From: Pinus tabuliformis
Taxonomy: Eukaryota; Streptophyta; Pinopsida; Pinales; Pinaceae
DNA length: 64,000 nucleotides
Assembly: GCA_031772625.1 (NCBI GenBank)
Contig: CM062810.1
Span: forward strand, 450,554,014-450,618,013
Direction: 5' to 3'
Positions 21,635 to 33,849 of the stretch are shown piece by piece (the stretch's first letter is position 1; each line of letters starts with the position of its first letter). The position numbers and the translations under genes are program-made. Below the pieces are notes generated by a model, which ran no database searches, was not told the DNA's origin, and saw only the letters and a list, made by a program, of their open reading frames with translations.

Positions 21635-24600
21635 TGTTAGCACCTAAATCTGCCTTAGGCTGAAGGAAGGAAAAATTCAGGGTAACCACAAACCACGCTT
21701 AGTCTGGTAGCTAGCCCTACCAGAACAAGAGAGGGCTCTCTCCGAGTCACGCTCAGCGAATAAGTAAACGGAATGGTCTGAGATGACTAACAGTGAAATA
21801 TTGATCTTAGGCTAGTAGGTAAATATGGATACAAGAAGCAATTTTTTATGAATGACTGAGTTTCTAGGATGGTATGGGACCAACGGACAGCAATGAGAAG
21901 AGAATTTAATACAAAGGCACAGATTACTTCGTGAGGCAAGACAGGCGGAAAGTCTAGCAATTTAGTTTGAAATAACGCGGAATGGAGGAATTTCTTAGGA
22001 GGGTGAAAAAGGAATAAGTACATGAATCCTTTTCAACGGAAGAAGAACATTGAACATGAAATTTTCCCACAGGCAGAGCAATAAAAATGAATTCTACCTT
22101 ATCTAACTTAGAAAATTTCACTGGAAATGAATATGAAATGAACTATGAAACATTACAAAATGCATATGAAACAAAAGAGACACATTTGCTACACTCACAA
22201 CCACATGAATCTCATGAAACAGAGTCGCTGCCTTTCATTAATCCTCTGTCAAAATATACAATGAAGAACTGAGTTTCTCTCCCACAGTCTCCCAGAAATT
22301 ACAAGCCAACCTTTTGCAAATGGTTTGCATACAATAAATATACTATGCCATGAGTAAATAGAATGGCCAAGAGTTGGGGAGTTTTTCGAATCATTACAAA
22401 GTGGAAGTGGAAAGCCGACCATTAGTTACAGGTGCAGTGTTACAAAAATGACAAATGGCTTGGGCGACTGCTCGCCTTCCTTTGCCACTTGGATAGGAGC
22501 CCACTTTTAGTGAAAATACTTTTTAAACATTGCCTTAGTTGCCGAGAAAAATATAGTGTAAATGAGCAGGCCCAATTGGAGAAAGTCGCGAATTGAAATT
22601 TCGCGAAGCGGGCGCGATTTTGGCCTTTTTCTCTATATGCACCGCGCCCAAATCTATACGCGCAGTGCCACTTTGGAGGTGATTTTGAGGTACCTTCTAG
22701 AGTCCAAATTGTGCCCAAGTGTGCTTGTTGGAAAGCATGGCCTGTCTACTTTCCAACCCAAGTGGAATTTCTGAATTTGGTGCTCATTTGCCCCTCCAAA
22801 TCTTCATTCTCCCAAGACTACTTCATGTGTGTCAAAATAGGGGCAGAGAGGTCATTTTTTTAGTGTTTTTGACCTCCTGGGGACTCAAATCATGCCCAAA
22901 TTATTTTCCATGCACCAGCAGGCATGATTTTTCATGCTAAATCCAAAAATTCAAGCCATTTGTGATTTGGAACTCCCAATCCTAAGCGCCACGCCACAGG
23001 GAGAAAAAACTTGTTTTGTGCGCAAAAATTTGTCATGTGACCAAAATTGCCCCAAATTTTTTGAAATTTGGGTTGGAGGTTCTCTATGAAGTGCTATGCT
23101 GGGCCACAGAGGCTTCAGCCAATATTTGAAGTCGATCGGGCTCCCTTTGCATCTTTTTCTTCTTGATTGCCTTCCTCAATTTCGCCTTCAAATTCCTGAT
23201 TCGGGCCTTGCACACTTTGTTTCACGCCATGTAGTGGAAAGCCATGTGTCTCAGAAATGCATGGTCCTTGTCGGCCTTGTCTAGAAGCCTCTCTAAGTAC
23301 ATGTTAACTCTCTCGAGGTTGGCCTCCCAATCCTCATTAATCTCTTGCTCCAATGATGTGAGCTCAACTCTTCTCCTTTGTGCAACTTGGCGATGCTCAC
23401 GAATGTTTTGTAGCTCCATGATCACTTGATGATCCTCAAGTTGTTTGTTCCTCTACTCCAGATATTTCATGTTCCACTTAGCCCTCTCCAAGTCAAGGGA
23501 TAAGGCTTCGATCTCTGATTGCTGCTCCTGGATGATCTCTCTAAGTTGTGCACTTGGCGGATCTGTATCTGTATCATCATCATGAAGGAGAACGAATTCA
23601 GTCTCTCGTTCACCTGATGGCTCACCTGAAGGCCCCTCATCCTGCATTGGCTCCTTGCCTTTGTCCTATTCCTGTGATGCTGATGGAGGAAGCGAGGCCC
23701 CTTCCACCCTGGGTGGAGATAACACTCGCTTTACCGCTGCAAACAAACATCTGGTGCCTTTCTGATATGTGATGAAAACCGGCACACTAACAGTCTCATG
23801 GCGCTCATACCGATGAGAAGGTTCACCCTCATGCTTAACCTCTGATAATACCTGTGAAGTGCTGAAGAGGTCACGGGAGATGAAATCATCCCAAGTAATG
23901 CCCTGCAATCCCAGCTGATGAACCACCAAAATCTTAATAAGAGCAAAGTGATAAACACTGTTAAGTTGCTACTGAGGGGTCTTGTGCTGCATGAAGGTGT
24001 TCATCCTCTCTATGTTCCTACAAATGAAATATGGGATGTTCATCATCCATACCGTGGTAAAGTGCATGAGCAACCTAATGTGATAGGCATATAGACGAGA
24101 GAACCTCCCCCCACAGCTGAAGTACTTCATGATCAACTTCATGAGTGGAGCATATTCATCTTTCAAATATCGAAATGGAAAGACTCTTGTGAGCCACCTC
24201 AAGAAACTGGCCTTAATGTAAGGCTCATAATGTTGCCGATCAACCTTCTGTTTCTTGTGCCATGGTTCTCCAACATTTGGTATGCCGATTGCTAATGAGA
24301 CAGTTTCAGGTGTTAGTGTGAAGGTGACACCAGCCAAGATAGAGTGATCTCCATGTAGGTGAAGCACAAAAAGACGGGCCAACTCATGATGAATTCGAAC
24401 ATTAGCCACCCTTTGACAAAATTCAAAACATGATAGATGCTAGAAGCATGACATGGCAAGAGCGCAGGCCTGCAATTTAGTGAGGGTGGTTGGCTCATCC
24501 CTAACATGTTTTCCACTCTTGTGATGTCTCTTGGGAGCCTGTTCTTCCGAGGATGAATCACTTTGTGTCTCCATCTCATACTCTGATGAATGCTCAGATG

Positions 24601-26102
24601 CCATGACTGTTGTGTGTACTGTACTTGGGCTGCCCTTTGATGATGGTGTGAAACTAGGTGTTGTTGTGATATCTGCCACCAAGGGGAACAATAAAAAAAA
24701 GGGAGTATTAGGAGGGGAATAATATGATGGGAATAGGGGTTATGGGGAGAGGTTTTGTTTAGGGATATATAGGAGGGTTTGGGGATTTGATAGGGTAGGG
24801 TTTTGGGGTTTTGATAAGGTAGGGTTTTGGGGTTTATATTGACCAAAGAGTGGAGGGATAAGGAATAGGGGTTTGGTAATATTTTAGGGTAGCGAGAATA
24901 GGAAAAAAATGGGATAGGGGGGATAGGGAAAAATGGTAAGAAAGGGAAAATGAGGGGTGATAACGGAACCTTGGCATCAACACCACAATTATGCAACCCT
25001 AGCAACAATGGCTTTTGGTGTTTTCTTGTGGTTGGTTTTATGAGTTTTGTTGCAATTAAACATAGCCATGAACCACCATAACATTCACAAAAATTTGATG
25101 AGCAAGCCATGATATAGAGCCTACCTATTGATTTGAGGGGTTTCACAGGCAACTTGAGGAAATTTGGCATGGTTTCAGGCCTTTGTGGGTGTGCACCGCG
25201 CGCCAAACCCAGTGCGTTGCGCTCATTGTGTGCGCCGCGCCCGTAGAAATTTTGCACTGTGGGGTGGCTCTGTGTGCACCGCGCTCTGTGTGTGCGCCGT
25301 GCCCCTCTATGTGTGCGCCACGCTCTGGAAAACGACTCCCACTCACTCTTAAACACGCACTTTGCTCTCCTAATCACTTTGCAACGTTTCTCTATGACCT
25401 TGATTTGCACAATGACCTTGTTTTCTTGTGGAAACCTCTATTTAAAGGCTTTGAAGTCATGGGTTTAATTTTTCCTTCTCCAAAAACCCACTTTGCTAAT
25501 GTTTCATTTTTGCTTTTTTCACTGACTTAAAGCAACACTTGAATTTCTCTTTTCCCTTTGGAATTTTAGGTCAAATGATGAAGTTTTCAGCACTCTTTGC
25601 AGGGATTGCATGACAGAGCATTTGGCCACAGAAACCATGACTGCACCTGAAGAAATAAACTGACGAATTTTTTGAAAATTTTATCACAAATGACACTGTT
25701 TGACTTTTCTTCAAAACAGAGTTTTGAAGAACAGTCAAAATTTGTCCACATGACGATGAAACTCTCTGAATCATAACTTTGTAAGGGCCTCACTCTGGCC
25801 TGCATGGCTTTATTGGACATGGTTGAAGACCAAATTGATTAATCCCTAGACCTAATTATCGAAAATGAATTTTGTCCATTAAAGGACCAGACCTTGACTG
25901 TCATGGACTTTAGTGGTCATTGACAAAAGACCTAAGCCAGTAGGAGCCAGACATGAGGGGAAATGACTAGCATGACCTCTTCCGTCAGATTATGGCATGA
26001 TCCTAGCGGAATGCAGCTGGGTGAATGGAGTGGGACTCCTAAAAATGAAATGCATAAAGAGTTTTGATCTCTGACAGAGGACTGACCAGACCAACTCTAA
26101 TA
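21635..26102 (-). mobile_element. Tat-like element, right LTR (5' LTR)
   Basis: 4468 bp, the same length as the left LTR, starting TGTTAGCACC and ending CTCTAATA (the left copy ends CTCTAACA). It carries the same internal landmarks and is flanked by the CAATA duplication at 26103. Confidence 0.92.
23084..24604 (-). pseudogene. LTR-encoded long frame, right copy
   Basis: Right-LTR counterpart of the frame at 12244-13701, with the same domain order. Stops shared with the left copy are at 23969-23971 and 23666-23668 (both TAG); private stops lie near 24440 and 23453. The left copy's final stop (TAA) reads CAA here, so this frame runs on to 23084. Most differences between the two copies change amino acids (for example TELQACT versus TKLQACA), as expected for neutral decay after insertion. 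Confidence 0.6.
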
Positions 26103-26296
26103 CAATATAGATAGTATGGGTTTTGGGCATAGGCTTTCCCTGGATGCATATTATGTTATGTGCCATTGATTATCTTACTCTAGTTAATTAATGTTTTCAT
26201 CAATCTATTGGCTTCTTTTGGTTGAAAGTAGAAGTAGATTCTTGTCTTTTGCTTTAGTACATTGCATGAGCTTGTGAATCTACAGGATTTTCTACA
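26103..26296 (+). mobile_element. Array LTR 2, right part
   Basis: Continues LTR 2 from 10730 after the CAATA duplication (26103-26107) and ends TTCTACA before the primer site at 26297. Confidence 0.85.
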
Positions 26297-27276
26297 TGGT
26301 ATTAGAGCTAGATTTGTAGGAAATTTTACATGGTATCAAAGCCAGATTTTTTTGGGTCATGGGTTTGTAAAGCAGATCTGAATTTTTTTGTGCAAAATTT
26401 TCAAAAACAAATATCAAATCTGGATTACTTGTGGAAAAATACCCAAATTCAAAAAAATAAATTGGTCAAATCAATGTTCAGATGAGGGAGATATCATTGA
26501 TTTAAAATCAGCTCTATTTCCATAAAATTTCGTGATAATGGAACAGATGAAACATATTGGTGTGCTAGCCAAGAACCTGTATGCACTTGAGGTGTAAGAT
26601 GCATGAAAAGCCTTGAGGAAAAAGGAAAATGTTATAGACTTGGTGGTTGAGAGGGAGAGTAAATTACCTCTCAACATGCAACCCCAAAAGAAGCCTCAGA
26701 AGCAGTTTCAGGAATTTGCGAAGTGGCCACAACTAGAGAAGCTAAGAGGAGAACAAGTGGAGGCATCCACTCATGTAGAGACCTCCAGTAGGGGAAAATT
26801 TCAATCTAGGAGGGCAGAGGGATCACATGCAGCCATACCTCCAAGTGTGAGGTGGGGCGATGTAAAGTGATAGTCCCAAGAGGGCTGAAATTGGGCGGGT
26901 TCCATTGAGAGATTTTATCTCATGGATTGTAACTTGCTACGAGAGCCCAAAGTACATAGTAGCGGGAGGAATCAATGGCATTAATGCAGTCAGAGATCAG
27001 AGTGACAAAGCCTAGAGCAGTCAGATACTGAAGAGCGTAGGGAAGGGTTGACCATAGTACAGAAAGGTAGAGTCAACAGAAGCGCAAAGTTTTCAGTCGA
27101 CAGAGGCAATAACAGTTAGAGACTTTGATGACAGATGCATCATACTGATTCAAGTTGGATTTTTTTTTGTTTCTGGAGTAGTTGTAGCAACAACACTAGA
27201 GAGAAGTATTACATGCATAACATTCCAAAGGTTCGGGATTGGGATTGAGTTGAATTCCTCTCTTTTTGAGAGGGAG
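26297..27276 (+). mobile_element. Array interior 2 with primer-site pair and short frame
   Basis: Primer sites TGGTATTAGAGC (26297-26308, one change) and TGGTATCAAAGC (26331-26342). The short frame is best preserved at 26613-26870: ERESKLPLNMQPQKKPQKQ, LEKLRGEQVEAS, TSSRGKF, PPSVRWGDVK. The upstream half (CSDEGDIIDLKSALF ... LAKNLYALEV) contains stops. The protein is not recognised. The interior ends with GAGAGGGAG before LTR 3. Confidence 0.7.
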
Positions 27277-28283
27277 TGTTGAAAATAGCAATAAGAAATA
27301 TTAAAAATAGAATCGAGAAATTCCAATTTAATTTTTCCTTGAATTAAATTGTAATTATTTTCTCATAGCAACTTGTAATAGTTAACTAAGTTAAGTTGAC
27401 TTAGTTAACTTAGGAATTTTGAGTTGGAAGTCATGTATTTGTTCTCCCTAAGTTTTAGGGGTCCAGAATGAGTTGATTTATGAGTTGTAATTAGATAACT
27501 CAGTTCACTAAGTTATAGTCAGTTAAATTAGCTCTAACTATTTGTGGAACTAATAGATGACTAACAGTCAGTTGGTGCATTGGTGCATCTGCAAGTGTTA
27601 CTCCAGTTAACTAAAGATTCCCTCATTAGAAACTCATGCATGTCAGTTCAGAGAAAGACCCAGTTGAGACTAGAGTGTAGCGACAATGTACTATCAGTCG
27701 TATGATTTACTGAGTTATAAATATCACGCATGCAATCAGAGAAGGACCTAATTTTGGATTGCACAGTTATGGATGAGGAATTTACCTTTAAATACGGGTT
27801 AATTCTCTCAGGAATTGTACAAAGAATTAGAAGCTTGGAGGCTTGGAAATTTGGCTAAGTATTGGACAAAGGAATTCATCAGGCGGAGGATAGGAAATAC
27901 TTGTGTAGGTTAAGCTCAATGTTGAGAAAAGCATATTGTATTCATCCAAATTATTTAACCATGGGCGCAAGGAATTAGGGGCTTGGAGAGCAACAAAAGA
28001 GGTTAGAGATTGGCTTGAGATTTCTTATGAGCAGGGAGACTGATCATACTGAGTGTTGTGATTGTTCTTGTGAGAACAAGCAGTGCATTATCATCTTGGA
28101 TTTTTTATTAATGTGATATAGATAGTAGGGGTTTTGTGTTGAGGCTTTCCCTGAATACATATTGTGTTATGTTCCATTGATTATCTTACTCTAGTTTATT
28201 ACTATTTTCATATATCTATTGGCTTCCACTGATTGAAAGTAGAAGTAGATCCTTGTCTTTTACTTTAGTGCATTGCATGAGCA
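27277..28283 (+). mobile_element. Array LTR 3, end deleted
   Basis: TGTTGAAAATAG start and a TATA-like TTTAAATACG near 27787. The last ~25 bases before the primer site that the other LTRs share (GAATCTACAGGATTTTCTA region) are missing, so GCATGAGCA joins the primer site at 28284 directly. Confidence 0.8.
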
Positions 28284-29241
28284 TGGTATCAGAGCTAGAT
28301 TTGTAGGAAATTCTACATGGAATCAAAGCCAGATTTTTTGGGCCACGAGTTTGCAGAGCAGATCTGAAAATTTTTGTGCAAAATTTTCAGAAACAAATAG
28401 CAGATTAATTCCCAAATTCAAAAAAAATCGGTCAAATTGGAGTTCGGATGAAGGAGATATCACTGATTTAAAAACATCTCTTTTTCTAGAAAATTTTGTA
28501 ACAACGGGACAGATGAAACAGATTGGTGTGCTAGCCAAGAACTTGTATGCACTTGAGGTACAAGATGTATGAAAGGCCTTGAGGAGCAAGGCAAAGGTTA
28601 GAGACTTGGTGGTTGAGAGGGAGAGTAAATTACCTCTCAACATGCAGCCCCAAAAGAAGCCTCAGAAGCAGCTTCAGGAAGTTGTGGAGCAGCCACACTA
28701 GAGAAGTTGAGAGGAAACCAAGTGGAGGCATCCACTCATGCAGAGACCTCCAGTAGGGGGGATTTTTGAGCCAGGTTGGTAGAGGGATCACATGAAGCCA
28801 TACCTCCAGGTGTGAGGTGGGGCGATGTGAAGTGATAGTTCCAAGAGGGTTGAAATTGGGTAGGGTCCATTAAAAGGTTTTATCTCATGGATCATGCCTT
28901 GCTACGGGAGCCCAAAGTACACAATTGTGGGAGGAATCAGTGGGATTGATGTAGTCAAAGATTAGAGTGGCAGAGGGTAGAGCAGTTAGATACTGAAGAG
29001 CATAGAGAAGGGTTGAGAACAGTGTAGAAAGGCAGAGTCAACAAAAGTGCAGAGTTTTCAGTCAACAGAGGCAATAATAATCAGATATTTTGATGACAGA
29101 TGCATCATACTGATTCAAGTTGGATGTTCTTTTTTTTTGTTTTTGGAGTTGTTGTAGCAACAACACTGAAGTGTTTCATGCAGAACATTCCAAACATTCA
29201 TGATCAGGATCGAGTTGAATTCCTTTCTTGTTGAGAGGGAG
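28284..29241 (+). mobile_element. Array interior 3 with primer-site pair and short frame
   Basis: Primer sites TGGTATCAGAGC (28284-28295) and TGGAATCAAAGC (28318-28329). The frame NWSSDEGDITDLKTSLFLENF ... LYALEVQDV is open to a stop at 28570 and continues in frame as KALRSKAKVRDLVVERESKLPLNMQPQ to about 28698. It ends with GAGAGGGAG and a changed LTR start (CGTTGAAAAT). Confidence 0.7.
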
Positions 29242-30284
29242 CGTTGAAAATATCAACAAGAAATGTTAAAAATAGAATCCATAAATTCCAGTTTAATTTG
29301 TCCTTAAATTAAATTGTGAATTAAAATTGTAATTCTTTTCTCATAAGAACTTGTAATAGTTAACTAAGTTAAGTTGACTTAGTTAACTTAGGAATTTTGA
29401 GTTGGAAGTCATGTATATGTTCTCCCTAAGTTTAAGGGATCTAGAATGAGTTTCTTTATGAGGTTAATTAGATAACTCAGTTTACTAAGTTATAGTCAGT
29501 TAAATTAGTTCTAACTGTTTGTGGAACTAATAGAGGACTAACAGTGAGTTGGTGCATTGGTGCATCCACAAGTGTTACTCCTATTAACTGAATATTCCCT
29601 CATCAGAAACCCATGCATGTTAGTTCAGAGAAAGACCCGGTTGAGACTAAAGTGCGGGAACAGTGTACTATCAGTTGTATGATTTACTGAGTTGTAAATA
29701 TCATGCATTCAATCAGATAAGGACCTAATTTTGGATTGCGCAATTATGGATGAGGAATTTCCCTTTAAATATGCACTAATTTTCTCAGGAATTGTGCAAA
29801 GAAGTAGAAGCTTTGAGGCTTGAAAATTTGGCTAAGTATTGGCCAAAGGAAGTCATCAGGCCAAGGATATGAAATAATTGTGCAGGTTAAGCTCAAGGTT
29901 GAGCAAAGCATATTGTATTCATCCAAATTATTTGACCAAGGGCACAAGGAATCAGGGGCTTGGGGAGCAGTAGAAGAGGCTAAAGATTGGCTTGACCTTA
30001 CTTGTGAGTAGGGAGATTGATCATAATGAATGTTGGGATTGTTCTTGTGAGAGCAATCATTGTATTATCATCTTGAATTTCTGATTAATTTGATATAGAT
30101 ATTAGGGGTTTTGGGTTGAGGCTTTCCTCGGATACATATTGTGTTATGTTCCATTCATTATCTTACTCTAGTTGATTATTGTTTTCATCGATCTATTGGT
30201 TTCCACTGGTTGAAAGTAGAAGTAGATTCTTGTCTTTTGCCTTAGTACATTGCATGATCTTTTGAATCTAAATGATATTCTACA
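29242..30284 (+). mobile_element. Array LTR 4 (terminal)
   Basis: Begins CGTTGAAAAT (first base changed), with TATA-like TTTAAATATG at 29764-29773, and ends TTCTACA at 30284. Unrelated sequence follows (TGTTGCATAACC). Confidence 0.82.
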
Positions 30285-30690
30285 TGTTGCATAACCGTTA
30301 TTATTATAAAGAAAACACTAGCGAAGGTGATAGAAAAAGGTAAAGCGAGCCTCGATGTTAAAAATACGAATGTTTTCAATGTCTTATTGGTTGAAGGGTT
30401 AAAGCATATCATCCTGAGTGTGTGTCAAATGACTAATAAAGGACATGTAGTCATATCCACTTCAAGAGGATGCAGGATTATAGAAGAAGACATTGGAAAT
30501 TTAATAGCAAAAGGAATCAGAACTCTAGATAAGATATATGTGTTGAAGAGAAGTAAAGGAAGAAATAAGAAGGAAATATCTTCATAAGATATTGAATAAA
30601 GTAATCAAGGCTCGTATGCAGTACATTATTCCTAATATATACACAAGAAGCATTGTTGAAGAAAGAAAAAATAAAATCTGACATAGTCAT
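30285..30690 (+). pseudogene. Copia pol fragment (GAG-pre-integrase region)
   Basis: An 86-codon open frame at 30327-30587 reads NVFNVLLVEGLKHIILSVCQM, then KGHVVISTSRGC and an LDKIYVLKRS-type end. This matches the segment between protease and integrase in Copia polyproteins (VEGLKHNLLSVSQ pattern). No protease or integrase flanks it here. It is cut by the gag-only element at 30691, and a Copia-like 3' end (purine tract plus LTR) lies beyond that element at 36791, so both may belong to one older element. Confidence 0.65.
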
Positions 30691-31638
30691 TGTTGGAGAA
30701 TCTATTATGGCAGCTATTTCAATAATTCTCATTATCCTTAATAATTACTTGTGAACATTAGTTGGTTTCTTCGTGTTCTTTATTAATTCTCTTCATCAAA
30801 TAATTATCAAGAGGATGAACCATAAAAAAATCATAAAAGACGGAGGACACAAATTATAGGCTCTAAGCCAGGGAAAAACCCCTCTAAGGAGAAAACCCAA
30901 AAGAATCTCTTCTCTTCTTATAGAATCTGATCAAATGAGAAAACTAAGACCCAAAAATAAAATTCAAGACCTCCTCCAAGCCCCAATTCAGCCCTCTAAA
31001 GTTTCCTCCTTCAAATAAGCTCTAGTCAACAAGGTCAATGAAAGTCAAACTTTGAGATGCTTGGTCAAAGCAAAGTTCGGCCCTTTATTTTGGACTTGCA
31101 ATTTTTGGCCTCCGAGTAGCTGCAAAAACCTAACTTTCATACATGTGAGAGAATCCAAGCTCAAACTCACATTTTCTTCTTTTCCTTTCACTTTTCCTTT
31201 GACCTTTGTTCTTGCTTCATTTTTCTTGTTTACTTCAAATCGAGCTTGTTTCTTTTGCAGATCGAATGTGTATCAAATGAAGTCGAAATTGCTTCTATAT
31301 ATATACATTTGTGGAGTTCGAATATCGTCTTCTAGGTTGACTTGTCACTAGCAGGGTGGACTTGTGCTTAGAGGTTTTTTTGACTTTCTAGACATAAAAA
31401 TAATATATTTTACATGTTACATCTTGCCCAATAGGGTCTTATAGAAATGATATTGACATGAAAAACCCTAGAAGCATGAAGAAACATGCTTAACCTAGAT
31501 GACTAGTCAAAAGAAGCATGAAACATGTGCTTAAAAATAATAGTGTTCTTTTCTTCTTTTTCTTGTAACATAAGATATACATAATGACATGAGTACAATG
31601 AGAATTATGAAGATAGCAACTAGTTACATTTTCCAACA
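30691..31638 (-). mobile_element. Gag-only Copia element, left (3') LTR
   Basis: 948 bp, starting TGTTGGAGAATC and ending TTCCAACA. It matches 35128-36107 throughout, with many substitutions and small indels, indicating an old insertion. Confidence 0.85.
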
Positions 31639-31649
31639 CTCCCTCTTAA

Positions 31650-33800
31650 CTAGGGAGGTATTCATAATTGTACAACCAGTACAAGGATATTCTCAAACTA
31701 AAGAGTTATCATAAGAAGAGTTGGATTGGTAAGCCATTTTTAAGTATCAACATCATAACCAACATTGTCAACATAGTAAGGCCTTAACTTGACAAGCTCT
31801 ATTTATATCAGAGCATAATGTTGGAAGGCTTTATGTGAGACACCACACTACCTCAAGGTACATACCCGATCCGGATGTTCACTAGGTATGTCCTTTTAGG
31901 ACTATTTTTATTTTGGATTTCCAATCCTCAAAGAATATCGGTCCTCTTCAACCACTCTTGTCTTAGATAGTTGTCCAATCCTCAAAGTGTGTTGGTAAAA
32001 ACTAATGCTTCCTATCTTGGATTTTATATTCTCAAGGAGTAACAATCTTAGATTCTTCTCCAGTCTTCCATTATCCTTCCTAATGCCTTCACTAATACTT
32101 ACGGTTGTTAGTCTTAGTCTAGTGCATGACACATGTAGAATATGATGTCTTTAACATCACTACCTCTCAACCTAGAGGGGAGATCCTCATTCCTTTTTTA
32201 TCAAGGTATAGATTCTTGCTCCTTCTCAAACATTTAAGGAGACTTTTATTCCATCTAAAGAATAGAGACATTTATTTGTACTTCTTTTCAATTGGGAAGA
32301 TTTCTAGTGTGTCCTCATCAATAAATCAACTACTACTCCTTCATGGAGATCTCTAAGTATCTACATGCCTCCTTATTCTCTTTGTATCTTCATCAAATAG
32401 ATCTTTCATCTTCCTAAATGTATTGAAGCCAAATTGTGACATGATTCCATCCATCAACCTTTCATATCACTTTCCTCTAGTCATCATCAACAAGGGCATT
32501 ATGTTTAGCCAATCAAAGTAGAGCTTAGTCATAGCTCTCTTTAGGCATGAAATTGAGATGCGTCATTCATATGAACATCGAGTTATCTCATTGTACTAAT
32601 ATCTCTTAATTCCAAGATGTTCTAAATATCTTGACCATAAAATCCTTCAAGGATTACCAAAACCAACCACTCAATCCATGTAATCATTGAACTGAGTTAA
32701 AAACTAACAGTTATAGATATACTTGTCTCAAATGTACATCTGGAAAATCCTTCCAGGTAACAAAAATATATACTAACCAGATATCCAAAACCAAGACATC
32801 AATATCAAAATTACCTCAATATGATGGCCTCTTCAGATTCTGCTTACTTCTGAGATCAACATCCTTTTGCATGGTTTGTCTTCAGCTTTTACCAAAGAAT
32901 CTTCTCCATGCTAATCACTTGTAATAAAATTGCCCATGGAACAAACTTATCAAGAAGTTACAATTTCTTCTACCTTGCAGTTGTAATTATCAACTCTTTT
33001 TCTTTCTTCAAGAAACCATATTCAATGTTGATCAATATAATCATGTCTAAGTTATGTCAACTTGCAGAAGAGTCTTAATATTTAACCATTCCAAAGTATG
33101 CCAAACTTCTTCTTCCAAGCATCGAGTCACCATATGGAAGAGTTACCGAACACATTTTTATAACCAAATCCTTCTACAAGATTATTTTAGATATGAACTC
33201 TACCTTAGAGAAGAGTTACTTAAAAATATTCATACATTTTCTTCCATACAACTATCTAGCCATACTTTTCTTTGAATGATATTTCCTCCAAACTTATTGA
33301 AGATAATATTTCCTTTAAGAGGAGAAAGACCTTAATTCTGCCTCTCAAACTATAACTCGGCCATCTGCATACCTTCATCCTGCAAGACTATTGTTTCCAT
33401 ACTAGTTGGAATATATATCAGACATAATGATTCTTCCGAGAACCTTCCTAAATGACAGTTCTTATTGGAGGATCTTGATTATCCTTCTTTGCAAGATGAC
33501 TACCTCTAAATTTATGTTAGAAAATGCTTGGATGAACTATAATGTGCAATATGATCAAAATATTCTCATTCTTTGACAGCTAGATTACTTTTCCAAAGCA
33601 ATTTGATTATGTATTTTTCAACTCTTATACCATCATATGATTCCTTCTATGATTTCATGCTTCAAAAAAATCATGACTTCCTCTAGAGAATGAAACTATG
33701 CATGACTACTCTAACTTCTACTTTCTAATAAAGAAAGACAAATTGCAAATGAACCTGATATATATGGAGCTTCCTTCAATAGTAAAGATCCTTTGGATCT
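31650..33800. other. Interior without recognisable coding sequence
   Basis: About 2.1 kb inside the gag-only element, rich in CTT/TCC on the plus strand. Short frames on both strands show no Copia pol motif. It may be diverged pol remnant or unrelated filler. Confidence 0.5.
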
Positions 33801-33849
33801 TCTCCTTTTGGATTCTTCTACAGTTCTCCCTTTGCTTCAACTATGTGAG

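Larger units (their letters stand above)
10731..26102 (-). mobile_element. Complete Tat/Ogre-like Ty3 retrotransposon, 15.4 kb
   Basis: Two LTRs of identical length (4468 bp; 10731-15198 and 21635-26102) with TGTTAG and CTAACA/CTAATA termini flank a 6.4-kb interior read on the minus strand: gag, protease, archaeal-type RNase H, RT, RNase H, integrase. The primer site next to the right (5') LTR is TGGCGACTCCACTGGGGA, the type I associate with Tat/Ogre elements, which are reported to use tRNA-Arg. In the first ~225 bases the LTRs differ at 6 positions plus one indel, so the insertion is not very recent. All frames carry stops or frameshifts. Each LTR also holds a long sense-strand frame. Confidence 0.92.
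7866..30284 (+). mobile_element. Tandem LTR array of a small Copia-type non-autonomous element (4 LTRs, 3 interiors)
   Basis: Four ~1.0-kb LTRs (7866, 9865, 27277, 29242) alternate with three ~0.96-0.98-kb interiors. Each interior starts with the tRNA-Met primer site TGGTATCAGAGC (one base changed in the second) and ends with the purine tract GAGAGGGAG next to TGTTGAAAAT. No polymerase or integrase frame exists, so it must be mobilised by another element. The second LTR is split by the Tat-like insertion. Such LTR-int-LTR-int chains are the expected product of unequal recombination between LTRs of one element. Outer flanks AGTTG (7861-7865) and TGTTG (30285-30289) agree at 4 of 5 bases and may be the original target duplication. 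Confidence 0.85.
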
